From: Bacteroidota bacterium
GTDB taxonomy: Bacteria; Bacteroidota; Bacteroidia; Cytophagales; Cyclobacteriaceae
DNA length: 58,495 nt
Direction: 5' to 3'
Assembly: GCA_018266395.1 (NCBI GenBank)
Contig: JAFEAM010000007.1
Span: forward strand, 1,779-60,273
This document shows, piece by piece, positions 33,895 to 42,877 of the stretch. The notes under the pieces are model-generated. The model saw only the letters and a list, made by a program, of their open reading frames with translations, was not told the origin of the DNA and did no database searches. The translations under genes and the position numbers were made by a program. Position 1 is the stretch's first letter; the number at the start of each line of letters is the position of its first letter.

Positions 33895-34000
33895 AGCAAC
33901 GGGGTTGGGGTCACAGTAAATTTAATGGAGATGGATCAAAGTACAAGGACAGCACATCCGTCCAGTTCAGCATATCCGTAAAGGATTTCTAGATTTGCGT

Positions 34001-34987
34001 ATGGCCCATGCATCCATACCGGCGTTAGATGTCCTCAGTCAGGGCATTCTGGCGGGAGACAGAAAGACCCTTGCGCGAGCCATCACCGTTGCGGAAAGCA
34101 CGCTCCCTGGCGACCAGGAACTTACAGATCAGTTGCTCAGGAAGATCTTGCCTTCCACTGGCAAATCAGTCCGTATCGGGATCACCGGAGTGCCAGGTGT
34201 GGGAAAGAGTACATTCATCGAGACATTCGGAAAGCATGTAACCGCCGGAGGAAAGAAACTGGCAGTTCTCACTGTGGATCCCAGCAGTCAGAAAACGGGA
34301 GGGAGTATCCTGGGCGACAAGACCAGGATGGAGCACCTGTCACGCAACCCGGATGTTTTCATTCGCCCTTCACCCTCTGGACTTGCTCTTGGAGGCGTCA
34401 CATCCCGCACCCGTGAGACGATTCTTCTCTGTGAGGCGGCCGGATTCAATGTGATCCTGATTGAAACCGTGGGTGTCGGACAATCCGAAACGGAAGTCCG
34501 GAACATGGTGGATTTTTTTCTGCTCATGATGTTGGCTGGCGCCGGCGATGAACTGCAGGGTATCAAAAAGGGTATTGTGGAGATGGCAGATGGTATCGTA
34601 ATCAACAAAGCCGACGGTGACAATATCAAAGCTGCCCGACAGGCGCAGGCTGATGCAGCACAGGCATTGCATATGCTTCCACCACCAGCATCAGGATGGA
34701 AGATTCAGGTGCTGACCTCATCGGCACTGGAAGACCGGGGCATCGACGATATCTGGCGAACGATTCGTGACTTCGAACACCAGATGAAACGTTCCGGCTA
34801 TTTTGATGAGCAGCGCCGATTGCAGATCGTACGCTGGTTTGATGAACGAGTGGAGGGCAGGCTGAAGATGCTTTTGTCCGAGCCAAATATCCAATCGATA
34901 CGGGCTGATCTCATCCGGCAGGTAAGCGATGGTGCGCTGATGCCTGCTGAAGCGGCGGCACTCTTCTGGAAGAAACTGATGTGTTAG
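34001..34987 (+). CDS. meaB: Methylmalonyl-CoA mutase-associated GTPase MeaB
   Basis: 328 aa from the ATG at 34001; the TTG two codons upstream (33995) is less likely. G3E-family P-loop GTPase with Walker A GVPGVGKST, then LTVDPSSQKTGGSILGDKTR, ETVGVGQSE and the NKAD base-recognition motif. It protects and reloads the adenosylcobalamin cofactor of methylmalonyl-CoA mutase. The mutase genes are not in the window. TAGATTTG at 33990-33997 fits the -7 consensus and would start transcription at or next to the ATG, giving a very short or leaderless mRNA. Confidence 0.95.
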   Translation: MAHASIPALDVLSQGILAGDRKTLARAITVAESTLPGDQELTDQLLRKILPSTGKSVRIGITGVPGVGKSTFIETFGKHVTAGGKKLAVLTVDPSSQKTGGSILGDKTRMEHLSRNPDVFIRPSPSGLALGGVTSRTRETILLCEAAGFNVILIETVGVGQSETEVRNMVDFFLLMMLAGAGDELQGIKKGIVEMADGIVINKADGDNIKAARQAQADAAQALHMLPPPASGWKIQVLTSSALEDRGIDDIWRTIRDFEHQMKRSGYFDEQRRLQIVRWFDERVEGRLKMLLSEPNIQSIRADLIRQVSDGALMPAEAAALFWKKLMC

Positions 34988-35166
34988 AACTTGTTTACGG
35001 ACTGTTTCTTGAATCCGTAAGGACAATGCCTGCAACCAGACTGACAGCAATAGCCCCTCTTTTTGTGATAGGCTTCCGTAAACACCATAAAGCCGTTCTC
35101 CCAATAGAAGTCCTCATTGGTATTACCGGAAGTGCCCTTATCCGCTCTGGTGTTTTTCTTCTTCAT
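34984..35166 (-). CDS. DUF5522 domain-containing protein
   Basis: 60 aa. The conserved stretch EDFYWENGFMVFTEAYHKKR then GYCCQSGCRHCPYGF, with CCxxxCxxC, is the DUF5522 signature and suggests a metal or iron-sulfur site. Its end overlaps the meaB 3' end by 4 bases on the other strand. Its ATG directly follows the T-run of the str operon terminator, so it may be expressed only by read-through of rpsJ transcripts. Confidence 0.85.
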   Translation of the reverse strand: MKKKNTRADKGTSGNTNEDFYWENGFMVFTEAYHKKRGYCCQSGCRHCPYGFKKQSVNKF

Positions 35167-35193
35167 AAAAAAACCCTGCTTTGGGGGCAGGGT
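35166..35193 (-). terminator. Intrinsic terminator of the str operon
   Basis: ACCCTGC / GCAGGGT stem with a 7-base loop (35173-35193), then seven T on the minus strand (plus-strand A run 35167-35173). Lies 22 bases after the rpsJ stop and abuts the DUF5522 start codon. Confidence 0.92.
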
Positions 35194-35214
35194 CTTCTTA
35201 ATATTAATTAATCA

Positions 35215-35520
35215 CTACACTTTAATTTCAACGTCCACGCCGCTGGGCAATTCCAGCTTCATCAGCGCATCCACCGTCTTGGCGCTGTTGGAATAGATAT
35301 CCACCAGACGCTTAAAGGTGCAGAGCTGAAACTGCTCACGCGACTTTTTGTTCACGTGAGGAGAACGCAACACCGTGAATTTCTCTTTTTCGGTAGGAAG
35401 CGGAATGGGACCGCTTACAATGGCACCGGTAGCTTTCACGGCACGTACAATCTTCTCAGAAGACTTGTCTACGAGGTTGTGATCGTACGACTTGAGTTTG
35501 ATTCTTATTTTCTGGTTCAT
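35215..35520 (-). CDS. rpsJ: 30S ribosomal protein S10
   Basis: 101 aa from the ATG at 35520 ([20 protein letters not shown]); the frame upstream extends into fusA and is not used. All S10 hallmarks: [20 protein letters not shown] and FKRLVDI. It binds 16S rRNA in the 30S head and also acts in transcription antitermination with NusB. Last gene of rpsL-rpsG-fusA-rpsJ, 28 bases after fusA, followed by a strong terminator. In Bacteroidota S10 sits in the str operon instead of leading the S10 operon. Confidence 0.97.
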   Translation of the reverse strand: MNQKIRIKLKSYDHNLVDKSSEKIVRAVKATGAIVSGPIPLPTEKEKFTVLRSPHVNKKSREQFQLCTFKRLVDIYSNSAKTVDALMKLELPSGVDVEIKV

Positions 35521-35548
35521 AACCTGGTGGTTCTCTAATCCTTGAAAT

Positions 35549-37663
35549 TTATTTTGCTTCAACCGCACCTTTTACTTCTTCAATCACTTTCTCAGCAAGG
35601 TTCCGGGGAACCGGTGCGTAGTGGGAGAAGGTCAATGATGCGGAAGCGCGGCCTGAGGTAATGGTACGGAGGTCGGTCACATATCCGAAAAGTTCGGCAA
35701 GCGGCACGTCGGCCTTGATTACCTGGGCACCACCGCGGGTGTCCATGCCCTTCATGATACCCCTTCTGCGGTTGAGGTCGCCGGTTACGGAACCGGTGTA
35801 CTCATCCGGAGAAATCACTTCCACCGCCATGATAGGCTCCAGCAATTGAGGAGCGCATTTCCTGGCAGCTTCCTTGAATCCGATACGGGCTGCAAGTTCG
35901 AATGACAGTGAGTCAGAGTCCACATCGTGATACGATCCGTGGAACAGGCGCACCTTCATCGAGTCGATCGGGTAGCCGGCCAGCGGTCCATTGACCATAG
36001 CCTGCTCGAAACCTTTCTGAACAGCCGGGATGAATTCGCGGGGGATTACACCACCCACGATATCGTTTTCAAACTCCAGTCCGGGCTTGTCGTCCGGTCC
36101 GAGTTCACGCGGTCCGATTTCAAATACGATATCGGCAAACTTACCGCGACCACCGGTCTGCTTCTTGTAAACTTCCTTATGTTCTACAGCCTTCGTAAGT
36201 GCTTCTTTGTAAGCCACCTGGGGAGCGCCCTGGTTGATTTCAACCTTGAATTCGCGCTTCAGGCGGTCGATGATGATCTCCAGGTGCAATTCACCCATAC
36301 CGCGCAGGATTACCTGACCTGTTTCATGATCGGTGTTCACACGCAGTGTAGGATCTTCCTCCACCAGTTTGGCAATGGCCATGCCCAGTTTATCGGCATC
36401 GGCCTGCTTCTTGGGCTCGATGGCATAACCAATCACAGGCTCAGGGAACACCATGGACTCGAGGATCACCTTGCGGTTTTCAGCGCAAAGCGTGTCACCA
36501 GTCTTGATGTCTTTGAATCCAACCACCGCACCGATATCTCCGGCTGAAAGGCCGTCGATCTGGTTCTGTTTGTTGGCGTGCATCTGGAATACCCTTGAAA
36601 TCCTCTCCTTCTGATTGGAGCGGGTGTTATAGATATAAGATCCGGAATCCAATCTGCCGGAGTAGGCACGGATGAAGCACAGCCTTCCCACAAAGGGGTC
36701 AGTTGCGATCTTGAATGCCAGGGCCACGAAAGGTTCCTTCTCGTCCGGCTTTACCGTAATTTCCTCATTGGTATCAGGATCGGTGCCTGTAATATCATCT
36801 TTATCAAGAGGCGAAGGGAGCAACTCCATCACATAATCCAGCATCGTCTGCACGCCCTTGTTCTTGAAAGAAGAACCGCAAACCATCGGAACAATCTTCA
36901 TGCTGATGGTCGCTTCACGAAGCGCCTTCATGATTTCGACTTCCGAGATGGAATTAGGGTCTTCGAAATATTTTTCGATGAGAGTCTCGTCTACTTCTGC
37001 AACGGCCTCGAGGAGCTTCTCGCGGTATTCCTTTGCTTCCTCCACCATGTCGGCAGGGATCGGAATAACCTCATAGGTCATACCCTTGTCGGACTCGTTC
37101 CATACAACACCGCGGTTCCCAACCAGGTCCACCACGCCTTTGAAATTATCTTCTGCACCGATCGGCAACTGAAGTGCCACAGCGCGGCTGCCCAGCTTGT
37201 CCTTTACCTGTTTGCAAACACCGAGGAAGTCGGCACCGGCACGGTCCATCTTGTTGACGAAGCCGATACGGGCTACTTTATAGTTGTCAGCCAGGCGCCA
37301 GTTGGTTTCCGACTGGGGCTCAACGCCGTCCACAGCGCTGAAGAGGAACACGAGACCGTCGAGTACGCGCAGGGAGCGGTTCACCTCCACGGTGAAGTCC
37401 ACGTGACCGGGCGTATCGATAATGTTGACGTGATACTTATTGCCTTTGAAGTTCCAATAGACTGTGGTAGCGGCAGAGGTAATGGTGATACCACGCTCCT
37501 GCTCCTGCTCCATCCAGTCCATGGTAGCTGCACCATCGTGCACCTCGCCAATCTTGTGATTGACACCGGCATAATAGAGAATGCGCTCAGTGGTGGTGGT
37601 TTTACCCGCATCAATGTGCGCTGCGATCCCGATGTTACGCGTATATTTTAGGTCTCTTGCCAT
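35549..37663 (-). CDS. fusA: Translation elongation factor G
   Basis: 704 aa, full-length EF-G, the GTPase that drives ribosomal translocation. G1 motif [14 protein letters not shown], switch regions [11 protein letters not shown] and [22 protein letters not shown], then domains II-V ending [10 protein letters not shown]. Starts 6 bases after the rpsG stop. Confidence 0.98.
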   Translation of the reverse strand: MARDLKYTRNIGIAAHIDAGKTTTTERILYYAGVNHKIGEVHDGAATMDWMEQEQERGITITSAATTVYWNFKGNKYHVNIIDTPGHVDFTVEVNRSLRVLDGLVFLFSAVDGVEPQSETNWRLADNYKVARIGFVNKMDRAGADFLGVCKQVKDKLGSRAVALQLPIGAEDNFKGVVDLVGNRGVVWNESDKGMTYEVIPIPADMVEEAKEYREKLLEAVAEVDETLIEKYFEDPNSISEVEIMKALREATISMKIVPMVCGSSFKNKGVQTMLDYVMELLPSPLDKDDITGTDPDTNEEITVKPDEKEPFVALAFKIATDPFVGRLCFIRAYSGRLDSGSYIYNTRSNQKERISRVFQMHANKQNQIDGLSAGDIGAVVGFKDIKTGDTLCAENRKVILESMVFPEPVIGYAIEPKKQADADKLGMAIAKLVEEDPTLRVNTDHETGQVILRGMGELHLEIIIDRLKREFKVEINQGAPQVAYKEALTKAVEHKEVYKKQTGGRGKFADIVFEIGPRELGPDDKPGLEFENDIVGGVIPREFIPAVQKGFEQAMVNGPLAGYPIDSMKVRLFHGSYHDVDSDSLSFELAARIGFKEAARKCAPQLLEPIMAVEVISPDEYTGSVTGDLNRRRGIMKGMDTRGGAQVIKADVPLAELFGYVTDLRTITSGRASASLTFSHYAPVPRNLAEKVIEEVKGAVEAK

Positions 37664-37669
37664 TCCTGG

Positions 37670-38137
37670 TTAGAATCTGAAGTGTGAAAATGCCTTGTTC
37701 GCTTCTGCCATGCGGTGCGTATCGTCTTTCTTCTTGATGGCTGCACCTTCGCCCTTGGATGCCGCGAGAATCTCCGCTGCCAGCTTGTCCATCATCGTCT
37801 TCTCGCCACGGGCGCGGGAATATTCGATCAACCACTTGATGCCGAGGTTGATCTTGCGCTCGGGACGGATTTCAACAGGTACCTGGAAAGTAGCACCACC
37901 TACACGGCGGCTTTTTACTTCCACGGAAGGCATGATATTGTTGAGGGCACGCTTCCAAACTTCCAATCCGTTCTCATTGGCTTTCTTCTCCACGATACCG
38001 ATGGCATCATAGAAAATATTGTAAGCCACGCTCTTCTTGCCGCGCTCCATCATATAGTTCACGAACTTCGTTACGAGGGTATCGTTGAACTTCGGATCAG
38101 GAAGCAGATATCTCTTTTTCGGTTTTGATTTTCTCAT
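37670..38137 (-). CDS. rpsG: 30S ribosomal protein S7
   Basis: 155 aa, complete. Primary 16S rRNA binder of the 30S head. Conserved segments [34 protein letters not shown] and [14 protein letters not shown]. Twelve bases after rpsL, 6 bases before fusA. Confidence 0.98.
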   Translation of the reverse strand: MRKSKPKKRYLLPDPKFNDTLVTKFVNYMMERGKKSVAYNIFYDAIGIVEKKANENGLEVWKRALNNIMPSVEVKSRRVGGATFQVPVEIRPERKINLGIKWLIEYSRARGEKTMMDKLAAEILAASKGEGAAIKKKDDTHRMAEANKAFSHFRF

Positions 38138-38149
38138 GACTTCGGCTTA

Positions 38150-38569
38150 TTATTTTTTAGCGGGAGCTGCTGCCTTTGCTGCAGGTGCGGCTGCACCGGC
38201 CTTGGGTCTCTTGGCACCATACTTGGAACGGCCCTGCTGTCTTCCGTTCACACCGGCGGTATCCAGCGCACCGCGGATGATGTGGTAACGAACGCCAGGG
38301 AGGTCCTTTACACGACCCCCGCGGATCAGCACGATTGAGTGCTCCTGGAGGTTGTGGCCTTCACCCGGAATGTAGGCGTTCACCTCCTTACTGTTGGTGA
38401 GACGTACACGGGCTACTTTCCGCAGAGCGGAGTTAGGTTTCTTGGGAGTTGTGGTGTACACGCGTGTGCAGACACCACGACGCTGGGGGCAGCTGTCCAA
38501 AGCCGGAGATTTCGACTTAAAAGTCAGCTTTTTGCGCCCTTTCCTTACGAGTTGCTGGATGGTAGGCAT
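38150..38569 (-). CDS. rpsL: 30S ribosomal protein S12
   Basis: 139 aa. Decoding-centre protein; [18 protein letters not shown] carries the lysine altered in streptomycin resistance, and [17 protein letters not shown] the second site. The C-terminus has an extra Ala/Pro/Lys-rich tail ([14 protein letters not shown]), a common extension in Bacteroidota. First gene of the str operon, with a canonical promoter 41-71 bases upstream. Confidence 0.98.
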   Translation of the reverse strand: MPTIQQLVRKGRKKLTFKSKSPALDSCPQRRGVCTRVYTTTPKKPNSALRKVARVRLTNSKEVNAYIPGEGHNLQEHSIVLIRGGRVKDLPGVRYHIIRGALDTAGVNGRQQGRSKYGAKRPKAGAAAPAAKAAAPAKK

Positions 38570-38609
38570 TTAATTCTGATGCTTTTTGACCGTTTAATTT
38601 TTAGGACTG

Positions 38610-38640
38610 CAAAGGTATCTAAAAGAAGATATGATGCAAA
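38610..38640 (-). promoter_or_regulatory. Promoter of the str operon
   Basis: On the minus strand TTTG (38640-38637), exactly 19 bases, TACCTTTG (38617-38610). A perfect consensus Bacteroidota promoter. Predicted start ~38604, giving a ~35-base leader to the rpsL ATG. Confidence 0.85.
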
Positions 38641-39079
38641 GCTTCGTTTTAAAGAAGTTTGGAGGCACAGGGGCCTGATTGTAAGGCGTTTACGCCAGTG
38701 GAAACATCAGGCCGCCAGCTCCTGGGCGCTGAATATATTTCCGGAAACTCTTGACCTTCTTCCTCATTTGGTGTTATCATCGCCCGATTAGGAGCAACCA
38801 GACTGCATCATGGGAGGCAGGCAGGACCAAAAGCGCGATGTTCTTCAGAAGGAATCCTAATAATTTGAGCGGATTCACACTTTTTCAGGGCTTCAACACC
38901 TAAATAAGCTCAAAAACGCAATCAGAAGCAGCCAGGCACGGAGGTTTTACGGTGGATTTACAGTGAGTTCACTCTCGCGTTATGAATACGCCTGCTACCG
39001 TCCTTGAATACATTCAAAACAGACGTGCACAACAGGGTATTTAAAACATCCATTATATTTATTGAATATCTACCTACCT
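38641..39079. other. Intergenic region between rpsL promoter and the gene at 39080
   Basis: No convincing gene. It contains a nested inverted repeat: GCCTGAT (38673-38679) / ATCAGGC (38706-38712) enclosing GGCGT / ACGCC (38685-38696). It lies behind the str promoter, so it is not in the str transcript. Nothing else recognised. Confidence 0.5.
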
Positions 39080-39691
39080 ATGGCAGAAGTTCTCAAAGGA
39101 TCCATCCTTTTTGGTGTCAAGGGCACCGTTGGCAAGACATTCTATCTCCGTAAGCTCCGCAACAAGTGGACGTTCAACAATATCCCGCATGGGCGCAAGC
39201 GCAACTCAGCGAAGCAGAAGGAAGTCATCAACCGGTTCAAGGAGGCGCAACAATATGCCAAGGCCATCGTGCAGCGGCCTGAGATGAAGGAACTTTATTC
39301 GAAAGGCATCAGTGACCGGCTGTCAAGCGCCTACCATGTCGCCGCCACTGACTTTTTGAATGCCCCTAAGATACACTATGTAAAATTCAAGGAATATCAT
39401 GGGGCTGCAGGCGATATACTCCGGATAAAGGCTACGGACGACTTCCAGGTGACGGAAGTGTTTGTCAGGGTCTTCGGTGCCAACGGCAAGCTCCTTGAAG
39501 AGGGCCATGCAGATCGTTACCGCAGGAAGTCATTCATGTGGGTATACAAGACGAAGGTGGCCCATCCTGATGTCGAGGGCACCATGATTACCATCATAGC
39601 CAAGGATCGTCCAGGCAACCGGGCCATTCAGAAGCTTACACTCGATAAAGATCGACAGGCAAAAGTGGAGAATGAGGTGAAGTTGGTTTGA
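39080..39691 (+). CDS. Unknown protein, 203 aa
   Basis: 203 aa from the ATG at 39080 (MAEVLKGSILFGVKGTVGKT); a TTG at 39062 is in frame. Strongly basic first half (YLRKLRNKWTFNNIPHGRKR). The opening, a Gly-rich VKGTVGKTFY, is reminiscent of a family of unknown Bacteroidota proteins that start with a GK-V-G segment. The C-terminal half is beta-rich (VTEVFVRVFGANGKLLEEGH). No signal peptide. Not in an operon. Confidence 0.7.
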   Translation: MAEVLKGSILFGVKGTVGKTFYLRKLRNKWTFNNIPHGRKRNSAKQKEVINRFKEAQQYAKAIVQRPEMKELYSKGISDRLSSAYHVAATDFLNAPKIHYVKFKEYHGAAGDILRIKATDDFQVTEVFVRVFGANGKLLEEGHADRYRRKSFMWVYKTKVAHPDVEGTMITIIAKDRPGNRAIQKLTLDKDRQAKVENEVKLV

Positions 39692-39749
39692 GGCGATTAG
39701 CGGCAATAGGACTTTTGAATCTATGCTTAATTGCTGATTAGCTACTCTA

Positions 39750-40156
39750 TTAACGTCTCATCAATGTGTATTCCACGTTCCCAATTTTGTGATGCATCTC
39801 ATTCCAGTCTGTATCAATCCGATAAAGCTTCAACGTGTCACCGATTATTTTAAAGTGATACATTTCCCCTTCCCTCCACAGATTGGCTGAATCATTTTTT
39901 TTGAAAAAACCGACAGCATAGGCGTGTTTGAATTTAGATTCTCCTTCTCCATAGTGAATCCGAAAAATCGAGTGTAATAATTCCTGCTCTTATAAATAGA
40001 CTTAGATTGTTCGATTGCATTTAAGTAGTTATCTGAAAGCCAGAACCCATTCAAGTAATCAGCTAGAAACTCTTTGCGGCTGTCCTTGTCACCAGACTCG
40101 CTATTGCCACAACCAAAGGATATCAAAATGGCAACCAGTATGATGACTCTATTCAT
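39750..40156 (-). pseudogene. Lipoprotein gene with a frameshift
   Basis: Starts MNRVIILVAILISFGCGNSE, a lipoprotein signal with Cys in FGCG. The annotated frame ends at 39845 after an implausible tail. If one T is added to the T5 run at 39963-39967, the frame continues RIHYGEGESKFKHAYAVGFF, through NDSANLWREGEMYHFKIIGD, to LMRR and TAA at 39750-39752. The span is then exactly 136 codons. The second half is clearly protein-like, so the gene is either broken here or carries a sequencing error in a homopolymer. Family unknown. Confidence 0.75.
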
Positions 40157-40253
40157 ATGACTCCCGGATCAATTCCCTATTTAAACAGGATTGCCTATTT
40201 TCTGGTATTTCATGCGCGAAAAGGCAAGTGTCATCAAGGCATAGGATCAACTT

Positions 40254-40601
40254 TCATTCCAGATCCAAAACTATTTTTAAGTTCTCTTTCACTTTGTCAA
40301 CTGTATCGCTATCAGCCTCCCCGATTTTCTTAATTAACCGTTTATTGTCAATGGCTCTTAACTGGTCAATCATTACGTCACAGTTCTCTTTAAGTCCATC
40401 CTTTGACTTTCTCAGATGAACTCTCAATATCTCTGTGTCCGGCATTATGTTTGTCGATATAGGGCACACGATTGTTGACGTATGCTCCTTATTCAGCAGG
40501 TCCGTCTGAACAACAATTACGGGTCTGATTTTCCCAGGTTCTGTGCCTATTCGCGGATTCAGGTCAGCAATCCAGATTTCAAATTGCTTAATCCTCATCA
40601 A
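40254..40601 (-). CDS. MazF/PemK-family toxin (mRNA interferase)
   Basis: 115 aa. Family features FEIWIADLNPRIGTEPGKIRPVIVVQ, then STIVCPIST and VMIDQLRAIDNKRL. MazF toxins cut single-stranded mRNA at short sequences. The catalytic Arg (RPVIV) and the Thr/Ser of the second motif (ISTN) are present. It overlaps the antitoxin end by 14 bases, so translation is coupled. Start 40601 (second Met at 40598). Confidence 0.93.
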   Translation of the reverse strand: MMRIKQFEIWIADLNPRIGTEPGKIRPVIVVQTDLLNKEHTSTIVCPISTNIMPDTEILRVHLRKSKDGLKENCDVMIDQLRAIDNKRLIKKIGEADSDTVDKVKENLKIVLDLE

Positions 40602-40818
40602 TCAGCTTTTCAAATTCAGCCAGAACTTCCAATGAGTCCTTCGAAACGATTCTTGATTCCTTGCTCAGTTGTCTGGAAATGAGCCTCCGTTTATGGAGTC
40701 TGTTGTAGAACTCAATTGCCTCGTTGATGTATCGATTTCGGTTCTTTTTCACTTTTGCGACAATTCTTTCGGTTTCAAGAAAAATATCATCGTCCAGCTT
40801 TAACGAAAGGTTTCTCAT
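40588..40818 (-). CDS. Antitoxin partner of the MazF-like toxin (ribbon-helix-helix type)
   Basis: 76 aa from the ATG at 40818 (MRNLSLKLDDDIFLETERIV). This first strand plus helices is a ribbon-helix-helix DNA-binding fold; the C-terminal part (SKESRIVSKDSLEVLAEFEKL) is acidic and would bind the toxin. A GGAGG ribosome-binding sequence lies ~10 bases before the ATG, unusual for Bacteroidota, which normally lack strong Shine-Dalgarno sequences; it may hint at foreign origin. The palindromic operator upstream supports self-repression. Confidence 0.88.
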   Translation of the reverse strand: MRNLSLKLDDDIFLETERIVAKVKKNRNRYINEAIEFYNRLHKRRLISRQLSKESRIVSKDSLEVLAEFEKLIDED

Positions 40819-40835
40819 AGCCTGTTTCCTCCGAG

Positions 40836-40856
40836 GCAAAAGTATATACTTTTTGC
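40836..40856. promoter_or_regulatory. Palindromic operator over the -7 box of the mazEF-type operon
   Basis: AAAAGTATATACTTTT at 40838-40853 is a perfect 16-base palindrome (GC on both sides with one extra T). Its edge contains TACTTTTG on the minus strand (40844-40837), a -7 box, 19 bases before the antitoxin ATG. A further half-site GCATATACT lies next to it (40855-40863). Confidence 0.7.
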
Positions 40857-40990
40857 ATATACTGCGATGACTTACCTTAAAATAATGTATGAAATTATGC
40901 AAGCCCCGTTACCAATGAGCGGCGCCGGGAGAAATCCTCGGAATTCTGTACGATTACTTGTAAGGAATTTCTGAATGGTTTAGCCGGCTA

Positions 40991-41413
40991 TCACAGCAGA
41001 TTGTCGGCCTCCAGATATTTTTCCTTCATGAGCGAAAGTGCAAATGCCCCGGCGGAAGCGCTGAAGACGGAATAGTCGAAGGCGCCCTTGATGCCGGTGG
41101 TGAAAGACATGGCCAGCGCAAACAGGAGAAGAAGGACCCCGCTCAGTTTTGCAAATAACTCCGTCTTGAACCCGGCAAGGAGGCACAACGCAAAAACAAC
41201 TTCAGCGGTAGTGGCCACGGCGCTTACTGCCGGGATCATACTTTCCGGAAACCATGGGTTGATGACATGGGTATAGGCAACGAACTTATCCCAATTGCCC
41301 CACGCGGAGTATTTCTCCGGCCACATGCCGAACCGGTCAGCCACCGCGGATAGAAAACTGAAGGAAACAGCGAGTCTTAGAAAGAGTTTGGTTGCAATAC
41401 GGCCCATGGTCAT
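40991..41413 (-). CDS. DoxX family membrane protein
   Basis: 140 aa with four membrane helices and the DoxX pattern (LFLRLAVSFSFLSAVADRFG; EVVFALCLLAGFKTELFAKL; ALAMSFTTGIKGAFDYSVF). Function of the family is poorly known; some members take part in quinone or thiosulfate oxidation or in stress response. The start may be the third codon (ATG 41407). Ahead of it, ~55 bases away on the same strand, lies the DUF1801 gene. Confidence 0.85.
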   Translation of the reverse strand: MTMGRIATKLFLRLAVSFSFLSAVADRFGMWPEKYSAWGNWDKFVAYTHVINPWFPESMIPAVSAVATTAEVVFALCLLAGFKTELFAKLSGVLLLLFALAMSFTTGIKGAFDYSVFSASAGAFALSLMKEKYLEADNLL

Positions 41414-41467
41414 ATACCGGGATTAGCGTTTTCAAACATCAACTTCACGTCTGAGATCCAAAGAACG

Positions 41468-41866
41468 TTATTCGATCTTTATCCTTACCAGTTTGCCCTT
41501 CCGCTTCACGATGTTCTTGTAGTCCCATTGAATATCCCTGGATTTTTTCAACCACCGGTTCAGATCTTTTGCTTTTACTTCTGATGCTTCATTATAGAAA
41601 ACCGATGCGTCTTTGAACTTCTCACCCCTCACATTCAAATTCTCATCATCAAAACCGGCTCCGCTCCAGAACATCAGCCTGATGCCGGCTTTTTGTTTGC
41701 TGTAGCCGACAATTGGGTTTCCCTCTAAAAACCAGACCGGGTGAGCGTGCCAGATTTTGCTTTCAGCCTGAGGAAGGCCTTCGTCGATTCCCGAAGCCAG
41801 CAAATCACAGATGGCCTTGTCGCCGGCGCTTTGAGATCGGTTGTACGCGGCTATATCCTTGTTCAT
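41468..41866 (-). CDS. DUF1801 domain-containing protein
   Basis: 132 aa, cytosolic. The YdhG-like/DUF1801 fold is indicated by ICDLLASGIDEGLPQAESKI, WHAHPVWFLEGNPIVGYS and GIRLMFWSGAGFDD. Function unknown. Same strand as the DoxX gene, 54 bases apart. Confidence 0.85.
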   Translation of the reverse strand: MNKDIAAYNRSQSAGDKAICDLLASGIDEGLPQAESKIWHAHPVWFLEGNPIVGYSKQKAGIRLMFWSGAGFDDENLNVRGEKFKDASVFYNEASEVKAKDLNRWLKKSRDIQWDYKNIVKRKGKLVRIKIE

Positions 41867-42003
41867 TTCTACGACTGGTAAGTTTCACATGTCGCTGGGT
41901 AAACGAAGATACAACTTCATATGCAGGGATTCGTCATTCCCCAAAAATGCAACAAAGCATCAGCAACCGGTTTCTAAGGCTGATGAAGAACGCAATTGAA
42001 TGC

Positions 42004-42828
42004 CTACTTTTTGATAGTCAGCAAAGGAATCCAGGTATGAAATGCTGTTCGCCTCGTTATGCTGCGATCAAAAAGCCTGTCAAGCAAGGTAAGGTTGCGC
42101 GTAAACATAGCCAGCATATCGGCCTTTACGTCGGCTACACATTGGTCTATGCCATCCATGACGTCGTCATCCATCATGATTCTCACTGTAATTTTAGTGC
42201 TACCGTGTTTACCTCCGATTTGCTTGCGGATTTGAGCCACACTGACATCGCTTCCTGAATGGGTGGGCACCACATGAAGAAGGTGCACCGACGCACCAAA
42301 TATTCTTGCGAACGGAACAAGATATTTGAGTTCGGCGTTTATCCGTTTCAAATCAGATGCATACACAATTCTTTTGATCCCCTTTCCAAACCGGGCATGT
42401 TCAGGGATAGTCATCACAGGCAACTTGCTGTTGTTTATTACTGCAACTGCGTTGCTGCCGATAAGAACTTTCTGAAGCCCGCTCGCGCCCTTAGTCCCCA
42501 TGATAATCAAGTCCACGTCATTCCTTTTCGCGTAGATCTGTATGACTCTTTCAACGGGGTAACCCGCAACTATTTCATAGGTAATTTTAACTCCCTTAAA
42601 CTCCTTTTTAAGTTTATTGAGCAACAAAATGCTGTCTTGTCTGGCATCATCCGCCATTCGCTCCTCCAGTGCCTTCACTTTAATTGTTACGGCGCCTCTT
42701 GGAGGACCTGAAAAATGAACAACATGGAGCAGGACAATTTGCGCCTTTAACTTTTTGGCCATGCCGCAAGCATAACGTACTGCCACTTCAGACAATCTTG
42801 AGAAATCAGCAGGAACAAGTATTTTCAT
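42004..42828 (-). CDS. Universal stress protein, two UspA domains
   Basis: 274 aa. Domain 1 (1-~145) has the ATP-binding signature GTKGASGLQKVLIGSNAVAV. Domain 2 starts at KRIVYASDLKRINAELKYLV and lacks a clear Gly-rich ATP motif, so only the first is expected to bind ATP. It lies 49 bases after the P-type ATPase gene on the same strand and is probably co-transcribed; Usp and cation ATPase pairs are usual in stress-response clusters. Confidence 0.93.
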   Translation of the reverse strand: MKILVPADFSRLSEVAVRYACGMAKKLKAQIVLLHVVHFSGPPRGAVTIKVKALEERMADDARQDSILLLNKLKKEFKGVKITYEIVAGYPVERVIQIYAKRNDVDLIIMGTKGASGLQKVLIGSNAVAVINNSKLPVMTIPEHARFGKGIKRIVYASDLKRINAELKYLVPFARIFGASVHLLHVVPTHSGSDVSVAQIRKQIGGKHGSTKITVRIMMDDDVMDGIDQCVADVKADMLAMFTRNLTLLDRLFDRSITRRTAFHTWIPLLTIKK

Positions 42829-42877
42829 ATGACCCGTATTTAGTCTTAACCCAATTCTAACGGAGCGTTCTGCTTAT

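Noticed and set aside
34718..35104. 128-codon minus-strand frame over the 3' end of meaB
   Set aside because: Antisense to meaB and overlapping the DUF5522 gene in another frame.
35661..38288. Open frames on the plus strand opposite fusA, rpsG and rpsL
   Set aside because: Antisense shadows of ribosomal genes with high codon bias.
38339..38791. 150-codon plus-strand frame over the rpsL promoter region
   Set aside because: Antisense to rpsL for half its length and covers the canonical str promoter; no signature.
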